Assembly (NCBI GenBank): GCA_029860565.1
Contig: JAOUAY010000006.1
Coordinates: 1-22,971 of the forward strand
DNA: 22,971 bases
DNA from: Candidatus Nitrosopumilus sp.
GTDB taxonomy: Archaea > Thermoproteota > Nitrososphaeria > Nitrososphaerales > Nitrosopumilaceae
Direction of reading: 5' to 3'
Below the pieces are notes generated by a model. The model saw nothing but the letters and a program-made list of their open reading frames with translations. It was not told the DNA's origin and searched no databases. Of the stretch, positions 14,078-21,347 are shown in pieces (the stretch's first letter is position 1; each line of letters opens with the position of its first letter). The position numbers were made by a program, and so were the translations under genes.

Positions 14078-14239
14078 ATGGTTGTATACCTCCTGACCTG
14101 TAAGAAGTGTGACATTGATCACACTTATCATACCGACTCGATAGAAAATGTCAGGGAGTTTTGGACCAATTGGAACAAACAGTATAGTGAGAACATGAAG
14201 TGCGTTCATGAGTATGTGATTGAACTTCTAAAATGGTAA
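14078..14239 (+). CDS. Small CxxC protein, 53 aa, unknown function
   Basis: Begins MVVYLLTCKKCDIDHTYHTD, with a CxxC pair followed by a His and a third Cys later (MKCVHEYVIELLKW). The aromatic and charged helix (VREFWTNWNKQY) looks protein-like. It may be a zinc-binding mini-protein of viral or archaeal type. A TATA-like box at the expected distance supports expression. It is the last coding sequence before the housekeeping genes resume on the right. Confidence 0.5.
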   Translation: MVVYLLTCKKCDIDHTYHTDSIENVREFWTNWNKQYSENMKCVHEYVIELLKW

Positions 14240-14328
14240 GCGATCAACATCTCAGGAAGTGTATAGTAAGCTAAAGCGTTGTCTCAACTTTAATATAATT
14301 AGTGATTTTTTTCCAGTTCAGAAACCTA

Positions 14329-14979
14329 TTGCTAGTAATTTTTGATGTTGAGGGAGTTTTGTATGATGAGGAATATCTGCCAATTCTTGCAGAAAAACTT
14401 GACAAAGAAGATGAAATTTGGAAAATCACTAAACAAGGAATTCAAGGAAAAATAAACTGGGAGGAGGGACTTAGAACAAGAGTTGCTGCTCTAAAAGGTC
14501 TTGATGAAAAAACATGTCAAGAAGTGTCTGATGCATTACCAATCATGACTGGTGCAAAGGAGGCATGTAGAGCGCTAAAAGCGGCTGGATGGAAACTTAT
14601 GGCTGTATCTGGTGGTTTTTCCTTAATGATGGGCAGGTTGCAAAAAGAATTGGGCCTTGACTATGTCTTTTCAAACGAATTGATATTCAAAGATGGAAAA
14701 TTAGACGGTGTAAAAATTTCTGTTGATTCTGATAAATCTACATCTGCAAAAATAAAAATTGAAGAATGGGGTGAGAAGAAAGAAGATATTGTCTGTGTTG
14801 TGGATGGCGCAAATGATGTAAAATTGTTTGATGTATGCGGACTGGGAATTGCTTATCGTGCCCAGGACCTTGTTAAAGACTTGGCTACTACCACTTTGGA
14901 AGAAAAAGATCTTTCAAAGATTGTAGATATTATCAACAAACACTACAAGCTAAAATTAGAAGTTATTGCCCCTGCATAA
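14329..14979 (+). CDS. HAD-superfamily phosphatase, SerB-like
   Basis: 216 aa. Motif I is FDVEGV (nucleophile Asp6, with Glu8 where most members have Asp), motif II is VSGG, a conserved Lys lies near DSDKSTSAK, and motif IV is VDGANDVKLF. The overall pattern (GAKEACRALKAAGWKLMAVSGGFS, GLDYVFSNEL) matches phosphoserine phosphatase-like HADs, so it may remove phosphate from phosphoserine or a similar small metabolite. I chose the TTG at 14329 over the GTG at 14302: the TATA-like TTTAATATAA at 14289-14298 would put transcription start downstream of the GTG, and the domain starts immediately after the TTG. Confidence 0.75.
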   Translation: MLVIFDVEGVLYDEEYLPILAEKLDKEDEIWKITKQGIQGKINWEEGLRTRVAALKGLDEKTCQEVSDALPIMTGAKEACRALKAAGWKLMAVSGGFSLMMGRLQKELGLDYVFSNELIFKDGKLDGVKISVDSDKSTSAKIKIEEWGEKKEDIVCVVDGANDVKLFDVCGLGIAYRAQDLVKDLATTTLEEKDLSKIVDIINKHYKLKLEVIAPA

Positions 14980-15013
14980 ACAATTTTTTAGTCCGTATTA
15001 TTAGACACTGTAC

Positions 15014-15739
15014 TTGCAAATCATTCCACTTTACATCGAAAAAGAGATTGTAGCATCTGATGATCTTTTTGATATAATATTAAAATCTGAAAAACTGAAT
15101 GATGGCGACATTGTACTCATTGCACAAAAAATTATTTCAAAGCAAGAAGGACGCTTGGTAAATCTATCTACTGTAACTCCTTCTTTATTGTCTGAAGGTA
15201 TTAGTTCTGAATATCAAAAAGATCCTAGAATTACCGAATTAATTTTATCAGAATCAAAACGAATTGTTAGGATGAAAAACGGTATCCTCATAGTTGAAAC
15301 AAATCATGGATTCATCTGTGCAAATGCTGGCATTGATGAAAGTAATGTTGAAGAAGGATTTGCAACATTACTGCCAATAAATTCTGATATTTCAGCAAAA
15401 AGAATCAGGGATAAAATTTTTGAACAAACTAACAAACATGTGGCAGTGATTATTTCTGATACCTTTGGCCGTCCTTTTAGAATGGGTCAAACCAATATTG
15501 CAATTGGAGTTTCGGGATTAAACCCAATATTAGATTATGCCGGAACGTCTGACTCTTTTAAAAAAATTCTACGTATCACTGCAATTGCAATTGCTGATGA
15601 ACTTTCATCAGCTTCTGAATTAGTAATGGGAAAATCGTTGAAATGTCCTGTTGCAATCATTCGTGACTATTCTTTTAAATTTGAAGACTCAACTATTGAT
15701 GAATTAATCCGTCCTGAACGTGAAGATCTTTTTAGATAA
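15014..15739 (+). CDS. cofE: Coenzyme F420:L-glutamate ligase (F420-0 gamma-glutamyl ligase)
   Basis: GTP-dependent addition of glutamate to F420-0. Family blocks in order: GDIVLIAQKIISKQEGR, KDPRITELILSES, NHGFICANAGIDESNV, VIISDTFGRPFRMGQTNIAI, DELSSASELVMGK. The length of 241 aa is that of stand-alone archaeal CofE. The TTG start (TTG CAA ATC ATT CCA) gives the usual short N-terminus. It lies 34 nt after the HAD gene on the same strand and may be in the same transcript, although TATA-like sequence also precedes it. It implies that the organism makes F420. Confidence 0.93.
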   Translation: MQIIPLYIEKEIVASDDLFDIILKSEKLNDGDIVLIAQKIISKQEGRLVNLSTVTPSLLSEGISSEYQKDPRITELILSESKRIVRMKNGILIVETNHGFICANAGIDESNVEEGFATLLPINSDISAKRIRDKIFEQTNKHVAVIISDTFGRPFRMGQTNIAIGVSGLNPILDYAGTSDSFKKILRITAIAIADELSSASELVMGKSLKCPVAIIRDYSFKFEDSTIDELIRPEREDLFR

Positions 15740-15740
15740 T

Positions 15741-15758
15741 GTGCTTTTTGTTTTTCAA
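15741..15758 (+). terminator. T-rich terminator-like tract after cofE
   Basis: GCTTTTTGTTTTTC directly after the cofE stop; an oligo-T tract of the kind that ends archaeal transcription. The call rests on composition only. Confidence 0.3.
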
Positions 15759-15789
15759 TAAGGTTATAATCTAAAGAAGTGTATTTCTT

Positions 15790-16710
15790 TTGCAAATGCA
15801 AATCAATACTGAACTACATTGTCATAACTCTTTTTCAAATTTTCATGTTGGCGCTGAAGAGCCACCTTATGACTGTGATGTTTCTATTAGGGATCAACTT
15901 GAACGTTCATACAATTTAAGGTTGGATGCAATTTTTGTTACAAATCATAACACACTAAATGGATATCACCAGTTATTGGAATACAAAAATGATCATAAAA
16001 AATTCAAAAACATTGATGTTTTCCCTGCAGAGGAAATTACTACTGACACTGGTGACCATGTTTTAGCTTACGGTGTTCATGATGCAATCCCTCCAGGTAT
16101 TTCTTTTGAAGAAATTATGGATGAAATAAGAAAACAGGATGCAGTTTCATCTGCACCTCATCCATTTAGTTTGATTAATGCACTACGTGAAAGTGCCAAA
16201 AAATGCGACATGGTTGAGGTTTTTAATAGCAATAATGTGGATGTCTTGTCAAATGCACGTGCAACTCAGTTTGCATTAGATAATGATATGGTTCAAGTTG
16301 CAGGTAGTGATTCACATGTACTGTCCACTCTTGGCAGATGTGTTAATGTTATTGACTCTGAAAACAACGTTGATGATATTTTATATGCTATGAAACAAGG
16401 CAAAATTGAAATTTCTCAAACTGGCTATGCATTACAAACTGAAACCCTAGATCACCTAAAATACAAAATCAATAATTCAAAAGAGTATTTGATGGATTAT
16501 CTTTCTGAACATTACCCAAATGAAAAATGGCTTTTTAAACTGTTGCTTAGAATTTATGATTCAAATCAAGACAGTCCCATGTGGCCATTATTTTACAAAA
16601 TTTCAGTTTATGTGATGAAGCGAATTTCCCAAAAAATTAATTTTCAAAATCAAGACCCGAGTTTTATGAGGGATCGAAACCTGGCAACTATTTTCAAAAT
16701 GGCATTGTAA
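15790..16710 (+). CDS. PHP-domain metal-dependent phosphoesterase
   Basis: 306 aa. PHP metal motifs: ELHCHNSFS (His10, His12), VTNHNTLNGY, PAEEIT, HVLAYG, SAPHPF and GSDSHVLSTLGR, ordered as in the PHP fold. It probably hydrolyses a phosphoester (nucleotide or histidinol-phosphate-like), but the true substrate is not readable. The C-terminal 90 residues are a helical extension outside the PHP core. The TTG at 15790 and the ATG at 15796 (MQINTELHCH) are both possible starts; a TTATAA box lies about 27 nt upstream of either. Confidence 0.85.
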   Translation: MQMQINTELHCHNSFSNFHVGAEEPPYDCDVSIRDQLERSYNLRLDAIFVTNHNTLNGYHQLLEYKNDHKKFKNIDVFPAEEITTDTGDHVLAYGVHDAIPPGISFEEIMDEIRKQDAVSSAPHPFSLINALRESAKKCDMVEVFNSNNVDVLSNARATQFALDNDMVQVAGSDSHVLSTLGRCVNVIDSENNVDDILYAMKQGKIEISQTGYALQTETLDHLKYKINNSKEYLMDYLSEHYPNEKWLFKLLLRIYDSNQDSPMWPLFYKISVYVMKRISQKINFQNQDPSFMRDRNLATIFKMAL

Positions 16711-17033
16711 ATTAAAATGAGGTAAGAATGCCTCCAATAAACAATAACATGCTGAAATCTATATTAATAATATTCTATTGAAATATATTTTTTCATGATT
16801 GTTACTATGCATACATTATTTTATCACCTAAGTAAGATATCATGAATAAGTAAAATGGTGTTAGATCTTAAGACCAAAAACATTTCGTATTTTGGTGACA
16901 GTTCCAACACTATTTGGTATAATTCAAAATAATATTTAGGCAAAGCGAATGATTTGTATGAACTAATTCTTCGTGTTGGTTATATTGGAAAATGAAATAA
17001 CTATATCCTAACACAATGGTGTCATTTAGCACA

Positions 17034-17064
17034 TTAACCTAATTCAGTTTATTGTTAACCTAAT
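17034..17064. repeat. 10-bp direct repeat TTAACCTAAT, starts 21 nt apart
   Basis: Exact copies at 17034-17043 and 17055-17064, two helical turns apart. A partial copy TTAACCT at 17123-17129 abuts the TATA-like box of the candidate small RNA. The layout is operator-like. Confidence 0.45.
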
Positions 17065-17128
17065 CAAAAACTCTCCTGAAATTAATGCGTTCATAGGAGT
17101 CATTTGTGATATTATTGTATGATTAACC

Positions 17129-17135
17129 TTTTATA
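17129..17135 (+). promoter_or_regulatory. TATA-like box of the candidate small RNA
   Basis: TTTTATA preceded by AACC. Start of transcription about 26 nt downstream would fall at about 17158, the first base of a perfect hairpin. Confidence 0.4.
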
Positions 17136-17157
17136 CAAATTTTGTAAATGATAGTAT

Positions 17158-17250
17158 CGTTATCACCCCCTTAATGATAACTAGACATGGCATTCCAAAG
17201 GTGCTAAAAAACTAGTTTGATAGTCTGGAAAACTATCAGATTGGTTTTAC
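17158..17250 (+). ncRNA. Candidate structured small RNA with three hairpins
   Basis: Hairpin 1: GTTATCA / TGATAAC (17159-17165 with 17175-17181), loop CCCCCTTAA. Hairpin 2: GCATT-CCAAA-GGTGC, five pairs including two G-U. Hairpin 3: TGATAGT / ACTATCA (17218-17224 with 17232-17238). A T-rich stretch (TTGGTTTTAC) follows. A TATA-like box sits at the right distance for initiation at hairpin 1. No coding frame covers it. The family is unknown and the end point is a guess. Confidence 0.35.
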
Positions 17251-17256
17251 AATAAT

Positions 17257-17373
17257 TTACTCTTGCTGATACTCAATTATTTTATCTAGTGTCCTCTTTG
17301 ACAGTGGATGCTAATCTTCCTCTTCTATATTTTCTCTTCTTGATGGTCTTATTGGTACAAACATTACTGTCAT
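17257..17373 (-). pseudogene. Micro-ORF interrupted by TAG
   Basis: The ATG at 17373 reads MTVMFVPIRPSRRENIEEED, then TAG, then in frame HPLSKRTLDKIIEYQQE and a TAA. Both halves are charged and protein-like, and the frame is unchanged, suggesting one 37-38-aa gene with a single nonsense mutation; a 20-aa product is the alternative. A TAAATATAA box 20-28 nt upstream supports a real promoter. Confidence 0.38.
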
Positions 17374-17458
17374 AAATTTAGTTTAAAAAAAATTATATTT
17401 AGCGTTAACTAACAAATCGTTCTATTTTCTACATTTGTTATAAAGAGAACTAGTATAC

Positions 17459-17524
17459 GTCAATTGAATTTCTTTCAATCTCAGTTAGTGTTAGACTAAC
17501 TCCTGTAAACTGACAATTGTGACA
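17459..17524. repeat. Nested inverted repeats (possible RNA structure)
   Basis: Inner stem AGTTAGT / ACTAACT (17483-17489 with 17495-17501), loop GTTAG. An outer GTCAATTG pairs with CAATTG-T-GAC with one bulge. A GTTATAAAG box lies about 13-20 nt upstream. It could be a second small RNA or a 5' regulatory structure. Confidence 0.3.
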
Positions 17525-17608
17525 TATTCTATCTTTGGATAATAATTCATTAAAGAATAATTTCATCCTTAATCGCTATATTTAATTCGATCAAAATCCA
17601 CGATATTT

Positions 17609-17733
17609 AGTGTGAGAATTCACTATTTTTTCTGTGATAATCTAATGTGATCAAAGAATTATTTGAGTTTATTTGGAATTTAGTTTCAAGTAATTAGATA
17701 CGCCTAATCCTAAAATCCACATTTTCTCACACT
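17609..17733. repeat. 10-bp inverted repeat flanking the tusA upstream region
   Basis: AGTGTGAGAA at 17609-17618 and TTCTCACACT at 17724-17733 are exact reverse complements. A second pair, AATCTAAT (17639-17646) and ATTAGATT (17737-17744), overlaps this arrangement without nesting. These may be operator sites for the tusA-cysM promoter, whose TATA-like TTTTAATAT lies at about 17742-17750. Confidence 0.4.
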
Positions 17734-17780
17734 TGATTAGATTTTAATATGACAAATCCCTCTTTGTGAATTAGTTACAC

Positions 17781-18017
17781 ATGTCTGAATCCACTGGAAA
17801 AAAATTAGATGCAACTGGATTGTTTTGTCCTGAACCTGTATTTAGAACAAAAATTGAAATTGAAAGAATGCAAGTTGGCGAAATCATAACTGTAGCTGCT
17901 GATGATCCTGCTGCTGAAGATGATATTTCTAGATGGGTCACAAGAAACGGTCATGAATTGTTAGAATTGTCTAAAGATGGAGATACCATTACGTTTCAAA
18001 TTAAAAAGGTGAAATAA
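17781..18017 (+). CDS. tusA: TusA/SirA-family sulfur carrier protein
   Basis: 78 aa. The family hallmark is LDATGLFCPEPVFRTK with the active Cys16 in CPEP, which carries a persulfide. It is followed by the usual MQVGEIITVAADDPAAEDDISRW and a C-terminal strand. It acts in cytoplasmic sulfur relay. It lies 8 nt upstream of a cysteine-synthase-type gene in an apparent operon, suggesting that the carrier feeds or draws on cysteine sulfur. In bacteria the partner is IscS/TusBCD, none of which is in the window, so the exact donor and acceptor are open. Confidence 0.88.
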   Translation: MSESTGKKLDATGLFCPEPVFRTKIEIERMQVGEIITVAADDPAAEDDISRWVTRNGHELLELSKDGDTITFQIKKVK

Positions 18018-18025
18018 TCTAAATT

Positions 18026-19021
18026 ATGACCACTGTTAATGATACAGATAATGTCCTGAATCGTGTAGGTAATACTCCTCTTGTAAAATTAGATTCTCTT
18101 TCTCATGATAATGTAGACTATTTTGCAAAATTGGAAGGCCATAATCCCTTTGGGTCTGTTAAAGATAGAGCAGCGTATTGGATGATTAAAGACGGTGAAG
18201 AAAAAGGAATTTTAAAAAAAGGAAAAAGTATAATCATTGAGCCCACTTCTGGTAATACTGGGATTGCTTTAACTGGAATTGCAAATGTGTTGGGTTACAA
18301 AGTTGAAATTGTAATTCCAGAAAAAGTAAGTAATGAAACTAAGGATATTATTAGAAATCTCGGTGCCAAAGTCTTTGAAACTAGTGATGACTTATGTCCT
18401 AAAGTTGGCGCTGGCACTGATCAAAGCATTGCACTTGCAACATCTATTGCATCTTCTAGACCTGACACATACTATTCTCCAAATCAATATGCCAATGAGG
18501 CTAATTTCAAAGGTCATTATGTTGGAACCGGACCTGAAATTTGGAAACAAACTGAGGGCAAGGTAACTCATTTCTTCACTGGTGTTGGTACTGGTGGAAC
18601 AATTACTGGCATAGGTACTTTTCTTAAAGAAAAGAATCCTGATGTAAAGATCATTGGATGTCAACCCCAACAAAACCATTTGATTCAAGGATGGCGAAAT
18701 TTTGAGGAATCTGCAAAACCAGACTTGTTTTTGAAACGTGAAAATGTTGTTGATGATTGGGTTTCTGTAGACAATGATGAAGCGTTCTCTGTAGTAAAGG
18801 AAGTTTTTGCAAAGGATGAACTTCTAATCAGCCCATCTTCTGCAGCGGTATATGCATGTATGAAAAAATACCCTATTGAGGGTGATGCATGTGTTGTAGG
18901 AATTTTTGCTGATGATGGAAGAAAATTTAAAAGTGTTTATGCTAAACAAAATGTTATGACTGAAGAAGAATTTGATAGTTCTCTTAAAGATGCCAAATAC
19001 ATGTCCGAATTAGCATATTGA
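18026..19021 (+). CDS. Cysteine synthase-type PLP enzyme (CysK/CysM family)
   Basis: 331 aa, fold type II PLP enzyme. The Schiff-base Lys is Lys46 in FGSVKDRAA, with EPTSGNTG (72-79), the phosphate loop GVGTGGT (186-192) and SPSSAAV (269-275) contacting the ring. It makes cysteine from an activated serine (O-acetyl- or O-phosphoserine) and a sulfur donor; the substrate choice cannot be settled from sequence. The neighbouring TusA gene, 8 nt upstream, raises the possibility of a protein-bound sulfur donor (inference). Cystathionine beta-synthase is a less likely alternative. It is convergent with the next gene with a 6-nt gap. Confidence 0.88.
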   Translation: MTTVNDTDNVLNRVGNTPLVKLDSLSHDNVDYFAKLEGHNPFGSVKDRAAYWMIKDGEEKGILKKGKSIIIEPTSGNTGIALTGIANVLGYKVEIVIPEKVSNETKDIIRNLGAKVFETSDDLCPKVGAGTDQSIALATSIASSRPDTYYSPNQYANEANFKGHYVGTGPEIWKQTEGKVTHFFTGVGTGGTITGIGTFLKEKNPDVKIIGCQPQQNHLIQGWRNFEESAKPDLFLKRENVVDDWVSVDNDEAFSVVKEVFAKDELLISPSSAAVYACMKKYPIEGDACVVGIFADDGRKFKSVYAKQNVMTEEEFDSSLKDAKYMSELAY

Positions 19022-19027
19022 TTACAG

Positions 19028-19504
19028 TTACTCTAGTATTTTTTTCAAATATTTTTCATAAAATTCTCTGAACAAAGTATTAGTATCTATTTCATGCCGT
19101 AGGCATTTGTCACTATGTTCAGTGATTTGTTTTTTAATTTCTTTACTCCATTTACTTTGTTGTCTATCTTTGGGATCTATGATTGATGGGTTTTCTCTTA
19201 TCTTCTTCATGATTTCTATCAATGTCATACTTAATTGTCGAAATTTACTGGTGCGTAATAGAAACATTTGTGATTCATCTTTGTTTACTAAATTCATTAT
19301 TGCATGTACTTGTTTGTAATATTCCAATCCTTTTTCATTGTATTTTTTAAAATCTTCAATTCTATGTTGCCAGTATTCTTTGGATGTTTTTTCTTCAATT
19401 TTATAACTAAATTGAATTTTTCCTAATTCCATTCCTAGCTTTGCCAGTTTTTTACTGTATTCTTTTACTGATTCTTTTAGATTTTCTGGATCTTGACTCA
19501 TCAT
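19028..19504 (-). CDS. Hypothetical coiled-coil protein, 158 aa
   Basis: Not recognised. Almost entirely charged and helical (LKESVKEYSKKLAKLGMELG, EDFKKYNEKGLEYYKQVHAI), with no TM segment and one Cys. Probably cytoplasmic, with coiled-coil assembly. ATG ATG at the start; either Met could be used. It lies downstream of the zinc-ribbon gene on the same strand, and may belong to the trxB transcript. Confidence 0.65.
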   Translation of the reverse strand: MMSQDPENLKESVKEYSKKLAKLGMELGKIQFSYKIEEKTSKEYWQHRIEDFKKYNEKGLEYYKQVHAIMNLVNKDESQMFLLRTSKFRQLSMTLIEIMKKIRENPSIIDPKDRQQSKWSKEIKKQITEHSDKCLRHEIDTNTLFREFYEKYLKKILE

Positions 19505-19533
19505 TTTTAACTTTCTTGCTTACAATAAAGAGT

Positions 19534-19749
19534 TTAGATTTTTGATTCTTCCCATGACCTCTTTGATTCATTGGAGTGAAGTGTTATGCATTTCTCACAA
19601 AATGAATCCCATTCATTTATTCCTAATTTTTTAAAAAATACAAGTGACCATTTGTAGGTGGGTTTTTTTCTGTATTGAAACTGCTGAATTGTATAAATTT
19701 CTTTCTCATGAAATTTATTCAGACATTTTTTACATTGAGCATTCTTCAT
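19534..19749 (-). CDS. Small zinc-ribbon protein coupled to trxB
   Basis: 71 aa with CKKC near the N-terminus (residues 6-9) and CEKC in the C-terminal half, the two CxxC knuckles of a zinc ribbon. Between them is an aromatic, basic segment (YTIQQFQYRKKPTYKWSLVF). It starts at the ATG that overlaps the trxB stop (TAATG), so translation is probably coupled. The role may be nucleic-acid or protein binding; unknown. Confidence 0.65.
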   Translation of the reverse strand: MKNAQCKKCLNKFHEKEIYTIQQFQYRKKPTYKWSLVFFKKLGINEWDSFCEKCITLHSNESKRSWEESKI

Positions 19750-20750
19750 TATTGCTTATCTGAACTTTCTGTGATGTATTTATCTACATCAATTGCTGCC
19801 ATGCACCCAAATCCTGCAGCCGTAATTGCTTGCCGATAATTTCTATCATGCACATCTCCTGCTGCAAAAATTCCTTCTATGTTGGTATGTGTTTTGTTTT
19901 TTAATACAACATATCCTTCATCATCTAAATCCACTTGACTTTTGAATAATTTTGTATTTGGTTCATGTCCAATTGCAACAAATAAACCTCCTACATCAAG
20001 TGTTGTCTCTTCGTTTGTTTTTAGATTTTTTAGAACTGCTTGTTGCATTTTCTGATCTCCTTTAATGTCAATTACTGCTGAATCCCAATGAAATTTTATT
20101 TTTTCATTATTTTGTGCCCTTTCTTGCATTACTTTACTTGCACGTAATTCTCTACGTCTGTGCACCAAATGAACCGTCGTTGCAAATTTCGTTAAAAATG
20201 TTGCTTCTTCTATTGCTGAATCTCCTCCACCTACAACTACTAATTCCATATCTCTAAAAAATGGCCCATCACATGTTGCACAATACGAAACTCCTTTTCC
20301 TGCAAATGTTTCTTCTCCTTCCAATCCCATTTTTCTTGGGTTTGCACCTGTTGCAATGATTACTGCCCGTCCTTCGTATTCCTCTGAGGCTGTTAAAACT
20401 TTGAATGGTTTACGTCTGAAATCCACATCAACTACTTCATCATCAACAATTGTAGTTCCCATTCTCTGGGATTGCTTTCTCATATCTATCATTAAATCTG
20501 GACCCATTATACCATTTTCAAATCCGGGATAATTTTCAACTTCTGTTGTGTTAACTAATTGTCCTCCGGGTAGTATTCCTGATAAAATTAAAGTGTCATA
20601 TCCTGCCCTGGAACAATAAATTCCTGCAGTGTATCCTGAAGGGCCTGCACCAATTATGATTACGTCAAATTTTGTTTTCTTTTTATCTGGTATTTTTGGT
20701 CCATCGTCACTTGTTTCAACTGCTGTTGCCCCTGAATCTGCTGCCATCAT
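19749..20750 (-). CDS. trxB: Thioredoxin reductase
   Basis: 333 aa flavoprotein reducing thioredoxin with NAD(P)H. FAD motif GAGPSG (34-39), GGQLVNTTEVENYPGF, redox-active CATC (157-160), second nucleotide loop GGGDSA (174-179) with VHRRREL (an Arg-rich segment favouring NADPH), and the C-terminal FAD site GIFAAGDV. An extra N-terminal tail of about 25 residues precedes the domain. It starts with two ATGs. It overlaps the downstream zinc-ribbon gene by one base. Confidence 0.95.
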   Translation of the reverse strand: MMAADSGATAVETSDDGPKIPDKKKTKFDVIIIGAGPSGYTAGIYCSRAGYDTLILSGILPGGQLVNTTEVENYPGFENGIMGPDLMIDMRKQSQRMGTTIVDDEVVDVDFRRKPFKVLTASEEYEGRAVIIATGANPRKMGLEGEETFAGKGVSYCATCDGPFFRDMELVVVGGGDSAIEEATFLTKFATTVHLVHRRRELRASKVMQERAQNNEKIKFHWDSAVIDIKGDQKMQQAVLKNLKTNEETTLDVGGLFVAIGHEPNTKLFKSQVDLDDEGYVVLKNKTHTNIEGIFAAGDVHDRNYRQAITAAGFGCMAAIDVDKYITESSDKQ

Positions 20751-20798
20751 AATGATATTACAGTTAATTTCAATAATTTAAGTGAATATCCTTTTTAG

Positions 20799-21248
20799 TT
20801 ACTCGTTTTTCATTCTTAAAATAATCTGATCACAAATTCTGCGCATCTCAGAATCTGATCCCACACTGGAAATTTTTACAATGTCTGTTGTTGTTACAAT
20901 GCCTGCAATTTGCTCCTTTTCTTTTACTGGAAGTTTATGAATTGATTTTTCTTTCATTAATTCTGATGCTTCCCATATTGTTTCTTCTGAATCGATAGTG
21001 ATTAATGGTGATGACATTACCTCTTGAATTTCGGTAAATAATGGCCTTCCTTCAGCAACTATTTTTGTCACAAAGTCTCTTTCTGTTATGATTCCTATTG
21101 GGTTGTTATTTTCTGTAACTATGACACAACCAACGTTCAGTTTTTTCATATTTTCTGCAGCTTCTTGCAACGATGTTGACTTGTCTAGAGTTAATACATT
21201 TTTACTCATTACCTGATTTACAAATGTACTATTCACACGATAGTACAT
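20799..21248 (-). CDS. CBS-domain pair protein
   Basis: 149 aa with two CBS domains: VMSKNVLTLDKSTSLQEAAE...GIITERDFV (about 13-60) and VMSSPLITIDSEETIWEASE...GIVTTTDIV (about 76-125), then a short helical tail. CBS pairs usually bind adenine nucleotides and sense energy state. It is a stand-alone regulator with no fused enzyme. It is divergent from the UspA pair at 21348; both promoters lie in the 99-nt gap. Confidence 0.88.
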   Translation of the reverse strand: MYYRVNSTFVNQVMSKNVLTLDKSTSLQEAAENMKKLNVGCVIVTENNNPIGIITERDFVTKIVAEGRPLFTEIQEVMSSPLITIDSEETIWEASELMKEKSIHKLPVKEKEQIAGIVTTTDIVKISSVGSDSEMRRICDQIILRMKNE

Positions 21249-21315
21249 TTTTTCAATTATATGAGATAATTTCTAAATTCTCATGATTGAAAATCAATAC
21301 AGATAATCATCTAAG

Positions 21316-21323
21316 TATTTAAA
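21316..21323 (+). promoter_or_regulatory. TATA-like box of the UspA operon
   Basis: TATTTAAA, 25-32 nt before the ATG at 21348; leaderless spacing. Confidence 0.5.
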
Positions 21324-21347
21324 CTAGAAATTTTACTTCTTTTCTAT

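Larger units (their letters stand above)
16711..17780. other. 1.07-kb AT-rich stretch without a clear gene
   Basis: It contains a direct repeat TTAACCTAAT (17034-17043 and 17055-17064), a promoter-like box with three hairpins (17129-17245), a TAG-interrupted micro-ORF on the minus strand (17257-17373), a second hairpin structure (17459-17524) and inverted repeats near tusA (17609 and 17724). A 25-codon ORF at 16855-16932 (MVLDLKTKN...) is possible but unsupported. No tRNA or rRNA recognised. Confidence 0.6.

Noticed and set aside
17158..17250. C/D box guide RNA
   Set aside because: ATGATAA resembles box C, but no CTGA box D or second C'/D' pair is present at suitable spacing.
17312..17320. 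TAG as pyrrolysine codon in the micro-ORF
   Set aside because: No pyl genes are seen here and none are expected in this lineage; a nonsense mutation is simpler.
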